DNA of 64,000 nucleotides, from NCBI GenBank assembly GCA_039545355.1, contig BCJJ01000009.1, positions 177,305 through 241,304 on the forward strand, in the 5' to 3' direction. The notes below the pieces were generated by a model. It was not told the DNA's origin. It saw nothing but the letters and a program-made list of their open reading frames with translations, and ran no database searches. The stretch comes from Trichosporon coremiiforme (lineage: Eukaryota > Basidiomycota > Tremellomycetes > Trichosporonales > Trichosporonaceae). Position numbers and translations under genes: made by a program. Positions 55,085 through 64,000 of the stretch are shown here, piece after piece; position 1 is the stretch's first letter; each line of letters opens with the position of its first letter.

Positions 55085-56167
55085 AGCGATCATAGAGTGG
55101 GAGTTGTAGTCTTTCTTGGTTCTTGTATGTGTACGCATTTAATGCAGCTTTTAGCATGGACTCGAGTCGAGCCGCCGAAGACGCGAGGGCGCAACTGTTG
55201 TGCCGCGAGTGTAGGCTGAGCGACGTGAGCAAGAGCGGGAGCATGATGGGTGAGTGCTCGATGTAATGTTGGGATGCAGACAGCGAGGTCTCAGACGTGC
55301 AAGGAGACATGGAAGCGCTTGTGTCATCAGGAATGCAGGAGGCCGGGCAAGAGGGAGCAACGATCGCCCAGTGGGCTGCAACAGGTCACGGTCATTCCAG
55401 GAACCAAGGCTGGCTTCTCTTCTAGTCGCGGGGAGAGCATTCGTACTGTACCTTATTCTCATATGTCTCATTCCACCACTGCGTCAGTACGTTGCGAATT
55501 GCTCTGCTATGTGGTATCGGTAAGAGCTTCAAAGCTTTGCAGACAAAATCAAGAGCGCACGAGTGCAAATGGTGCAAGCGGGGATCCAGGTTGGCCAGAC
55601 TTTTGGTCGGAGAACTCGGCCCGGCCCTGCCTGCTGCAGTGGAGCCACACGCTAGGGCCACGTGCCCCCCCGCTCCCTCCCAATCATCGTCGACGCAGCC
55701 TCAGGCGCTGGCTACGCCGGTCACTCGCTACCTCATCGGTACCAGCGTACCAGCAGGAGCGTACCGTCCATCGGCCTCATCTCCAGACTGCCCTCGACGC
55801 CATCACCCACCTCGATCCTGGCATCCATCCAACATCCTCCCATCTTTTCACTACACATCATCTACAGTTGACCTGTCCCACACATCGCGCTCGTCGCTCC
55901 ACTCACCCTCGTTTCGCCCCCGCCCTCGTCGCCTCGGTCGAAAAGCCCATCCCACCTCTCTCCCCACTTTCATTCATCCGGCCTCGCAACTTCTCCACCT
56001 CATCCATCCCCTCCGCCCAGCCTCTACCTTCATCCCCCCAACCTCACGCCAGCGTCGGCCCCCTCACTTCCTCTCACTTCCTCTCACTGACCCGCTAACG
56101 CCCTCTTCCCCTCTTCCTTTCACCCCCCGCACATCCCCCCACCTCACCCACCCAAAACGCCAGCGCC
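55085..56167. other. Intergenic region with long pyrimidine-rich leader
   Basis: From about 55770 to 56160 the coding strand is strikingly C/T-rich (few G), with the tandem CTCACTTCCT. This is probably the 5' leader or core promoter of the AP180 gene. The proximal part has no recognised gene. Confidence 0.5.
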
Positions 56168-59100
56168 ATGGTCGGGCGCTCAAACACGATCATGGGCGGC
56201 CGCTCCGACTACGATAAGATCGTGAAACTCGCGTGCAAGCCGAAGAATGCCCCGCCCAAGGCCAAGTACCTCGACGCGCTTATTGCGGGCACGTTTGATC
56301 AAGGCAGCACTGATCAGATTGCGCGCGCGCTCGCGCAGCGGTTGAGGGAGCAGAATGGGATTGTGAGTACCCCGAGGACTGGTCCCCGCAGGGGATCAGT
56401 CCGATGTAAGGATGGAGCGCAGACTCTGTGGACCGGACGAGCGCGGTCGGTATGGTAGAGGCCGCATTTGAGCCTCGACCACGGTGGTGTCGTCAGCGTG
56501 GCCTGGGCCGTCGACTGCCGACTGGTCAACCCCGTCGGACGCCCGAGCTCATGCCGCTGCCCTCGCGTGCACCTTTACGCTCACTCGCTAACGCTCGCTC
56601 ACCCGCTGACACTCAGGTCGTGTTCAAAGCCCTCCTCACGTTGCACCAGATGCTCCGATCGGGCTCCGCCGAGAACCTCCTCGCACACCTCGCGCGGTCG
56701 GACATCCTGCACCTGCGCAACATCCAGACGAGCGGCGAATGGGGCGGCGGCGTGCGCCCGCCGAGCAACATGACGACGTACGCATACTACCTGGACACTC
56801 GTATCAAGAGCTTCCGGGATCTGCGGCATGACCTGGTGTTCTCGCAGACCGAGTCGAACCGGCGGAGTACGGGGCTGGGCGCCAACTCGAAGGCGCGGCG
56901 GCTGCGGCACCTGCCGGTCGAGAAGGGCCTGCTCCGGGAGGTGAAGCAGGTGCAGCGGATCCTGGACGCCCTCATCCGGTGCACGTTCTACGACGACGAC
57001 CTCCGCGACGAGAACACGGTGCTCGCGTACCGCCTCCTGATCAAGGATTTGTTGGTCCTCTTCCAGGCAGGCAACGAGGGCGTGTGCAACATTCTGGAGC
57101 ACTACTTTGAAATGTCCAAGATTGACGCGACGGACGCATTCGAGATCTACAAGTCGTTCATCAAGCAGACAGACAAGATTGTCGACTATCTCGCCATCGC
57201 GCGCCGCCTCAACAACATTGTCAACGTCCCCGTCCCGACCCTGAAGCACGCACCCACCTCGCTCGTGAAGGCGCTCGAGGAGTACCTGAACGACCCGAAC
57301 TTTGAGCAGAACAGGCAGGAGTACAAAAAGTCTCTGGGTGTGGTCGAGGGCAAGAACGTCAAGAGCTCGCCGTCCCCGCGCCCCAAGGGCAAGGACGAGG
57401 GGAGGAAGGAGGCGTCGTCTTCCAGCGCCGACGCGTCCGCCCCCGCCCCCGTCGCCGCGACGCAGCAGAAGATCCAGGACTTCCTCGACAGCATTGAGAC
57501 GGAGCAGGAGAAGCTGCACAGCCTGCAGCAGAATGCGGCGCAGCAGCTGCAGGCCCACGCACAGCAGATGATGCAGTTTGGCGGCATGGCTCCTGGCCAG
57601 ATGGGTGCCGGCGTTGGCAGCATCGGCTCGATGGGCAGCATGAACAGCATGGCGACGGCCCAGCTCCACCCGCAGATGACGGGCGCGAACCCCTTCCGCC
57701 AGTCGGTCATGTTCCCGCAGCAGACGGGCATGCCGCTGTCCGGCTTCCCGCAGCAGCAGCAGGGTATGGGCATGCAGCCCCAGGCGACCGGCTTCCCCCA
57801 GCAGGCCATGGGCATGCAACAGCCCCAGCAGCAGCAGCAGATGCAGCCCCAAGCGACGGGCTTCCTGCAGCCGCAGAAGACGGGCCAGATGGCATTCGGC
57901 CACCCCCAGCAGCAGCCATTCATGCAGGCCCAGCCGACGGGATTCCTCCAGCCGCAGGCGACTGGTTCCAACCCCTTCCGGCAGAGCATGATGCCCTCCT
58001 CCGGCTCGATGGGCAACCTCACGCAGCCGTTCGGGTCCAACTCTGCTTTCGGGTCTGGCTCTGGCTCGTTCTCGCAGCCCAGCTCTGCCGGCCCTTTCAG
58101 CCCGAGCACGATCAACACGAGTGCCCTTGGTTCGGGGCCCAACAGCGCCTTCCAGTCACAGCCCAACAGTGCCTTCGGCGCTGGCTCGCAGCCCTTCGCC
58201 CAGACCCAGACCACGGGACAGCCGACCTCGGCCTCGCCCCAGCCCACGTCCCCGAAACCCCTCACGGCCCAGAAGACGGGAAGCAACAACCCCTTCGCGC
58301 CGCCTGGAGGTGTCCCTGCGCCAGCGGCCCCGGTGCCAAAGATGCCGAACCTGAACGAGCTCGCGCAGCAGAAGTACCAGCACCAGTTCGCGCAGGCTGG
58401 TGGTCTGAACCCGACCCCAGCGCAGCAGGCGCAGCCCCAATCCTCCCAGCAGCCTTCGCGACAGCAGTCCGCGTCTTCGCCATGGGATCCCCTCGGCCCC
58501 TCAAACGGCACGGGCACAGGCATGTCGGACATTGCGAGCGCGTTTGCCGTCGAAAAGCAGCCCCAAGGTGCGGGACAGTCTAACGACCTGCTCTCGTCCT
58601 TCGGTGATCTGAACTTTGGCCCGAGCTCGGGCACCGCGGGCAATGCGGAATTCCTCCAGCCCCAGAAGACGGGATTCGGCGGGAGCACCGTCAAGCCCTT
58701 CCAGCCGACGAGCTCTTTCGGGAAGAGTCTGATGGAGTCGCTGCCGCCGATCGCGGAACCGTCGGCGTCGCCCGCCAGTTTGCAGCCGCAGAGCACGGGA
58801 TTCCCCTTCCAGCATGGGGGCCAGTTCACGTCCTCGCCCGCCGCGTCACCGGGTCTCGTGAGTCCTGGGGCCAACGGCGCGGCGAACGGAGCGAGCGGTC
58901 CCGGTACCCCAGGCGCGGGCGCGAACGGAGCCAGTCCCGGCCCGAACTCACCCTTCGCCCCTCCCCCGCAGCACGGCCTGTCCCATTCAACCAGCTTTGG
59001 CGCCTTCCCCCCACGCGCTAACAGCGTCTCCTCCCCGCCCTCCAAGTCATTCACGGGCGCGCCGTCGCCGTTCGCGCCGCAGCGCAGCGCAACGACGGAC

Positions 59101-59370
59101 CCGACGTTTGCCGCGCCCCTCCAACCCCAAACTACCGGAAGTAATCCCTTCCGCCAGTCCCTCATGCCGAGCATGACCGGCAGTTCTGCAGGAGGCGGCG
59201 CCTTCGGGGCCAACAGCCCGTTCGCCACGTCGGGCGGCGGGTTTGGAAACCCAGCAGTCAGCAACGGGGTCATGGCCCATCCCACGGGCATCGCGGCCTT
59301 CGGCGCACAGCAGTTCAACACGCAAAACCACCAGAGCCAGTGGGGACAGAGCTTTGCCAGGCCGAATTAG
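56168..59370 (+). CDS. AP180-type endocytic adaptor (ANTH domain)
   Basis: Two exons (56168-56362, 56617-59370) encode 982 residues; the 254 nt intron joins QNGI to VVFKALLTLH. The ANTH domain (about 1-265) has the phosphoinositide-binding Lys pattern (KLACKPKNAPPKAKYL) and helical repeats. The C-terminal 700 residues are Gln/Pro/Gly-rich and disordered, with NPF motifs (four: NPFRQS three times, NPFAPP) that bind EH domains, and at least seven copies of LxxQxTG (for example LQPQATG, LQPQKTG, LTAQKTG), the target of Ark/Prk kinases in yeast. No clathrin-box assignment is made. It would recruit clathrin to PI(4,5)P2 membranes. The length is larger than Yap1801/2. Confidence 0.9.
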
Positions 59371-60416
59371 GAGTCTGACCTGGAGCTCTTGGCTGATTTT
59401 GGCGCGCCCGCTACAAAGCCGGGGATCACTGTATCCACCCCCGGCAGTGTTAAAGATATGAACACGGGAGGGAATGCGGCGAGTAACGGTCGGCCGTTCG
59501 AGTGGGCGACGGCGACGTTGCGCTAGCCACTCGACATAGAGGGGGGAGACGCGAAACGAATTCTAGCATGTCCATTTCTTTCCCTCTCCATTTTCTTTCC
59601 ACTTTTCTGTCACGATCGTTGTGTTTTTTTTTTTTTTTCATTTTCTCGCTATTCGTAGGTAGTTCTAGCTTCTCCTAAGCATGGTATATGTTACATTGGG
59701 TCTTGAGTGCTCACCGATCGCACTGATCTTCCCGTTCCTTTGGGTTACTGATCATCCTGAGGTCGCGGACTGGTCGACTGGCAGGCTGGTCTGCATTGTG
59801 CATCGTTCTCTCATACTCGATCGGCCAACTGGGTGAACGTGCATGTGTGAACAAACTTGGTATGGTCGATCGCCGCGTCAAGGCACAGTGGAGGCGGCGT
59901 GTTTTAGATGGTGGGTCGTTGTTTCGTCCAGCGACAAGCGCACAATGCAGTCGACGAGGGTACGGCATTGGTGTGTCTGACTGCTTGCATACATTCGTTC
60001 CTTTCTCAAAGCGGAGGGACGTGGCGGCAGGCGTGTCATCCGGCGTTGTGAGTTGGGCAAAACAAGGAGGTGAGATGAATAAGTGGCAAGTGGCGACAGG
60101 CAATGTCAGTGCCTGGCGATGCCGAGACAGGTGATCTGATTGAGGTCGCCACGATCGTCGGTCCAGTCACCCCTCCATGCTGCGCCCTGCGCCGGCTGCG
60201 CCCTCCTTTGCTCACAGCGTGCTAGCGACCTGCGCACACGTGCCCAGCAACCCGGCCCGCACTCCTACAACCGGCCCAGAGCTTCCGTCGCTCGCTCCCC
60301 GTCAAGTCTCGCCTGCATCCCTCGAGCTTGACCATCTCACACTCCCCGAGTCCTTCCTTCCATCCTTCCATCCTTCCTTCAATTCCTTCTTTCCTCCTAG
60401 AAACACGCACACCATC
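59371..60416. other. Intergenic, no gene recognised
   Basis: A T15 run at 59624-59638 and a CTTCCTTCCATCC repeat at about 60351-60381 are the only features. Confidence 0.45.
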
Positions 60417-62877
60417 ATGACCATCCAGCCAGCTCTTCCCGAGACGCCGACGCAGGCGCAGAAGCGCCCCCACGCCCTCATCTCCGTCAGACCTCCGGAA
60501 GCTCCGAAGGACACGCAACCGCAACCTACAGAAAAAGTGAATCAAACTCTCAAGCAATGGTCAACTTGCAACCCGCTAATGCCAGGCCGAATCGCCGTCT
60601 AGTTCCTCTCCATCAGGGTTCTTCTCCCGCTTGCCCGCCGGGCTGCCCGTTTCGTTCCCCAAGGCTCTCACACCAACTCCAGCCACCGGACCGACCGCCA
60701 GCCCCGACGCGTCGACGCACTCGACGCACGCCGCGAGTGCTCAGCAGTCACCACACGCGAGTCTTCTGAGACTGAAGCGCAACAAGCTGTGGGAGATGGG
60801 GTGACGAACAAGAGTCGCAGACCGGTACAGACCAGTCGGCGACCTACCCCACAACGCCCTCCGCTCACTCCGGCGGGCTGAGTAGCCGCGAAGCGTGCAG
60901 TTCACGTCGCCCACCCACACGACGGTGCTAATCTCACCGGCACCACACATTTCTTCTCCCATATCCCCTATCAGTCCGTCACACTCTGCTGAGTCCTCTA
61001 CACTGCCGTCTCTTCCTCTACCAGTCCCTCAAGCTCTGCTGAGCCGTCTACGCAGCCAACACACGCAGCCGACAACTCTACGCAGCCGACACAGGCCCCA
61101 TGGCCGCTCTTTCCGCCAGCCTTTCGCCTGTTCAGAAGCGCCGTGGCGCCGGCCCCTGCAGCCACCGAGGAGCCGAAACACGAGTATAGCCGGATCCCGA
61201 GGCCGAAGCACGGGCAACCCCCTGTGCGACGCACTAAAAGCGCTCCGAGCATTGTGGGTTCCTGGAAGTCGGCGCACCCCGAGCCTGTGAGGACGACCAT
61301 CATGCAACCCAACCTTGGATCGCTCGTTAACGTTCAGACGAGCTCGAACAAAAGGAAGGGGAAGGAGAGCGAAATTCGCGCTGAGACTGCTGGCCCCCTT
61401 GACGCAGCCGGCATCCCCTATCTAGAGATTCCCTTTCCATCCGAAATATTCAAGGACCCCGGCACGTACAGTACTTCATTGCCATCAGAGACGCCCGTGG
61501 ACCTGCCAATGCGGACCTCTACCCCCCGCTCCATCACCGAGCTCTCGTCATTCACGTCACGGACGCCAAGACTTCATCGCTTCAGCCCCTCTAATGCTTT
61601 CCTTCTCCATCCCCTTCGCATCTCAGCTCCGTCAATCATTTTCCATCACCGCAGAGGCCGGCCAGAGCCCTCAAGAGTTCGCCTGACCTCATCTCGGTCT
61701 ACCGCTCGAGACGTCGCGCAAAGAGGCCGAGCACACGAACGTGAATGTGAACCCCTCTTGTTCGTCATACTCCGTACCCCATACCCCGACTGTGAGGACC
61801 ATACCATCACGAGTGGGCGATGGGTGGCACTGCCGATCGCGAGGTGTCGAGTCCCGACATCACGGTCCTGTGCCCGGACACACCCAAGTGCTGATTTCGG
61901 CTGACGATCCCAGATATATCTAAGATTTACTAGTTCCCTGTCCCCGGTCAAGATTGCACCGACCGAGAATCCAGTGGCGACCTCAGCAGGCGGCAAGTGC
62001 CGCCGCTCGTCCATGCCGGAGTCGCCACCCTCCAGCTCGTCTCGGAATCTACCAGACATTTGGCCGTCGCTGCCGAAGCGCACCGTGAGTCTCACTTGCT
62101 CTTCATTTCGCAAAAGAATATTCTTGATGCGGCCTGCTGATCAACAGAGAAGTATGGTGACGGCGGCGATGATGAAGAGGACCACCACTGCTTGCGCCAG
62201 CCACCGGACCCCATAGCGCTGCTGCAGCTCTCCTCCTCCGAGCTTGAGGAGTTCGTTCAGCTGTCGTCCGAAGCCTTCGACGTCACCCGTCGCTTCGACC
62301 AGCTCTAGAACTGCGTCGGGGCGAGAAGAGGACTGGCTGGGGCAGCCAAGGTGATGGGGCTGAGGGACGAGGAAGGCAAGAGCTTGGACGAGGCCGAGGC
62401 TGGATGAGCGGGGATCGAGGAGGCGGCGGCGAAGGGCTCGGAAAGCACGGACGATGTCTGCGATAACCAGCCTTCTACCTCCGATCCGGCACAGCACGAC
62501 CAAAACCCGCCTGAGCTTACCGCTGCCGCTGTAGACTCCAAGGTAATATTGACCTTCACCACACTATCGCATGGTCGCTAACGCTCAGTGGGCCGCCTTC
62601 GCAGCGCGTGATGTCAAGTCGCTACGAGATTTGCTTTCCGGGAAGAAAGGGGTGGGTCGCAAATGGTCGCTAAAGGTCCACAACCAGCAACCAGGACTAA
62701 CCACAGGTCGTGGTTACGCGCAAGAACGCTCGCGCGAGAATCTGTCGTGACGAGGATATGCTCGAGGTTCTGTCTAGACTCCGGCCCGTAGACGCTTCAA
62801 CCCCTGTCGATGTGATCCTCCCCCTGCCCCGCGATCGACCGAGGACTGGGGACGACAGAGGGAGAAAGGTGTTCTAG
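60417..62877 (+). pseudogene. Locus C: multi-exon gene with two in-frame stops (putative pseudogene)
   Basis: The model starts at ATG 60417, with exon 1 to 60536 (40 codons) joined to 60586. Coding-like blocks follow (61143-61690, Ser/Pro-rich). The 3' part is well defined: 61914-62084, 62150-62542, 62589-62651 and 62707-62877, ending TAG, with donors GTGAGT, GTAATA and GTGGGT and a branch-like CTGATC/CTAAC before each acceptor. Frame continues through all three junctions, yet the 62150-62542 exon holds TAG at 62306-62308 (FDQL*NCVG) and TGA at 62405-62407 (EAG*AGIEE). The encoded peptide is rich in acidic and coiled-coil segments (SSSELEEFVQLSSEAF). Between 60800 and 61140 the frame is also broken. 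A relic of a lineage-specific gene is most likely; readthrough, errors or missed introns are possible. No domain recognised. Confidence 0.45.
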
Positions 62878-62934
62878 CACCTGACGGACTAGGCAGGCGG
62901 TGACTTGCACGACCTGCCACGCATACCCACATCC

Positions 62935-63222
62935 ATGTTGAGGTTCACCGGGACCGGATCGAACAACCAGGAGGTCTTTGTCATACAACAATCCAACATG
63001 ACAACCAGCACGATGCCGCTCTGGAAACTGATTCTGGTGATTCTGGAATGGATCGACGTCGCCGCATCTCTCTTGCGCGAGGTAGAGCGCACGGAGAAGG
63101 CCCAGCTCAAGGAGGAGACGGCCATGCACCAGAGGTCAAAGGCGGCGCCGAGAGTTTCATTCGGGGAGGGATCCAAGGTCCTTCTGTCAACAGCGAACAA
63201 GGCCGCCAGCGCGCGGCCCTAG
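62935..63222 (+). CDS. Locus D: short hypothetical ORF with hydrophobic helix and coil (uncertain)
   Basis: From ATG 62935 (95 codons): NMTTSTMPLWKLILVILEW, a candidate membrane helix, then a basic/acidic amphipathic helix (LLREVERTEKAQLKEET) and a Ser/Ala-rich end. It may be a detached exon of the gene at 63488 or of locus C. An opposite-strand frame (63477-63219, ATG 63477, with the membrane-like run MFTLLAVAPVACYCLLPFF) competes for part of this region, so the coding strand is not settled. Confidence 0.3.
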   Translation: MLRFTGTGSNNQEVFVIQQSNMTTSTMPLWKLILVILEWIDVAASLLREVERTEKAQLKEETAMHQRSKAAPRVSFGEGSKVLLSTANKAASARP

Positions 63223-63477
63223 CCGGGCGGCAGTCTCTGCTGCCGAGGATAAGAGGTTGGCTCGTACGGGATGAATACTGGCGCTGGGTGCAACAAGACG
63301 TTGAAGCCAGCCTGCAGCTCGGAGCACAAGCGCTCAACGCGCTCCAAGATGGTCCGGTTCGCCGAGTGACCCGGTGGGGCGGAGAAGAAGGGTAGAAGGC
63401 AGTAGCAAGCGACGGGTGCGACCGCGAGCAGCGTGAACATGTATGGCTGTAATAGATTCTGAACAGCCTCATGCATA
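63219..63477 (-). CDS. Locus D': opposite-strand exon candidate with TM segment (uncertain)
   Basis: Minus-strand frame from ATG 63477 to TAG 63219. It reads LLQPYMFTLLAVAPVACYC (hydrophobic), then a helix ERVERLCSELQAGFNVLL and a Pro/Tyr-rich end. Upstream on the minus strand the sequence CTGACACCGACGTGTAG could be an intron acceptor, so it may be the last exon of a minus-strand gene. It conflicts with locus D/E on the plus strand; codon-usage scoring would decide. Confidence 0.28.
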
Positions 63478-63487
63478 TTGCTCTTGA

Positions 63488-64000
63488 GAGCTTGGCCTCT
63501 ACACGTCGGTGTCAGCCCAGCCAGACTATGACTTGCCACCGCAACGGCCGTTCAAGCATCGCGGATCATTTTACCAGCTCAGCTCATCGTCCACAAGTAG
63601 TCTGATTCATGAGAAACCTTGGCAGAGACCAGTTGCGGATGTCAATGCGGTGTCCGGGTTGTCTCAAGCCTCAAAAGGGGCCAGGTGCACGAGCGGTTGG
63701 TCGGCAATGACAGCACTCCATTGTGGCAATCGACTAGGTATGAAGGGCGAACTTCGAAGCAACTATAGTCAGCCACTAGGCATCGGCGCCGAGACGTCTC
63801 TCGAGATGCCAGCGTGGGAAACCTACACCCATCCCATAACCTGTCCCGAGACCTCTCTCGAGATGCCAGCGTGGGACACCTACACCCATCCCAAAACCTG
63901 TCCCGAGACCTCTCACGAGATGCCAGCGTGGGAAACCTACACCCATCCCCCAACCTGTCCCGAGACCTGTCTCGAGATGCCAGCGTGGGAAACCTACACC
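63488..64000 (+). CDS. Locus E: 3'-truncated hypothetical gene with 19-residue tandem repeats
   Basis: One plus-strand frame is open from after TGA 63485 to the window end (about 170 codons). CGGTGTCAG at about 63507-63515 may be an intron acceptor, so the start is not known. The N-terminal part reads AQPDYDLPPQRPFKHRGS and a Ser-rich stretch; after about 63785 a 57 bp unit recurs, encoding ETSLEMPAWETYTHP(I/K/P)TCP-type 19-mers. Two other frames are open across the repeat because 57 is divisible by three, so strand and frame rest on the non-repeat part. Function unknown; the gene continues beyond the window. Confidence 0.4.
63787..64000 (+). repeat. 57 bp tandem repeat, nearly four units visible
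   Basis: Copies start at about 63787, 63844, 63901 and 63958 with the core CGAGACCTCTCTCGAGATGC and CCAGCGTGGGAAACCTACAC; they differ at a few positions (for example CCCATAACC, CCCAAAACC, CCCCCAACC). The array runs off the window. Confidence 0.9.

Noticed and set aside
57186..59321. Minus-strand frame of 711 codons opposite the AP180 tail
   Set aside because: Low-complexity coding repeats leave the complement open; the Trp/Cys/Gly/Pro-rich peptide is implausible and the sense strand continues the ANTH protein.
63785..64000. CRISPR array at the right-end repeats
   Set aside because: Units are contiguous 57 bp tandem copies without unique spacers, in a eukaryotic genome.

Overview
The window looks like nuclear DNA of a basidiomycetous yeast, most likely a tremellomycete (a Trichosporonales-type genome is my inference). 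The evidence is GC-rich coding DNA, intron-bearing genes with many 33-45 nt introns (GTGAGT or GTAAGC donors, a CTGAC or CTAAC branch site a few bases before the acceptor AG), intron-containing nuclear tRNA genes, and best-fit families (GT69/CAP59-like glycosyltransferase, AMID-like oxidoreductase, CUL4, ANTH adaptor) found together in this group. All exon structures are my own reading of splice sites and frame continuity. No search or alignment could be run.

Left part (1-18.4 kb): the 3' end of an ABC transporter; a small spliced membrane protein; two minus-strand MFS-fold transporters (Dal5-like anion symporter and UNC93-like); a secreted GH31 alpha-glucosidase; a secreted von Willebrand A protein with a Ser/Thr/Pro repeat stalk; an alpha/beta hydrolase; and an Old Yellow Enzyme reductase. 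This is a metabolic and cell-surface block without an evident single pathway.

Middle (18.4-35.2 kb): a decayed low-complexity/coiled-coil gene (locus A, minus); a CUL4 cullin and the proteasome ATPase RPT4 sharing a divergent promoter of about 280 bp; a J-like/NFKBIL1-like protein; tRNA-Asp (with a 9 nt intron) and tRNA-Met; a TIR transposon containing a 450 bp assembly gap; an acidic low-complexity remnant (locus B); a DUF829/TMEM53-like hydrolase; and an AMID/AIF-like FAD oxidoreductase.

Right part (35.2-64 kb): a second alpha/beta hydrolase paralogous to the first; a METTL7-like methyltransferase; a quinone oxidoreductase; a small I9 proteinase-B-type inhibitor; a SMYD-type SET-MYND methyltransferase in tandem with an HST2-like sirtuin; intron-containing tRNA-Ala; a type II glycoprotein; a GT69 glycosyltransferase; an AP180-type endocytic adaptor rich in NPF and LxxQxTG motifs; and a 3.6 kb terminal region of degenerate genes (loci C-E) ending in a 57 bp coding tandem repeat that runs off the window.

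No CRISPR, plasmid, viral or classical secondary-metabolite cluster was seen. The most unusual material is the set of lineage-specific, low-complexity loci (A, B, C, D/E). They keep splice signals and long coding frames but carry in-frame stops or frameshifts.
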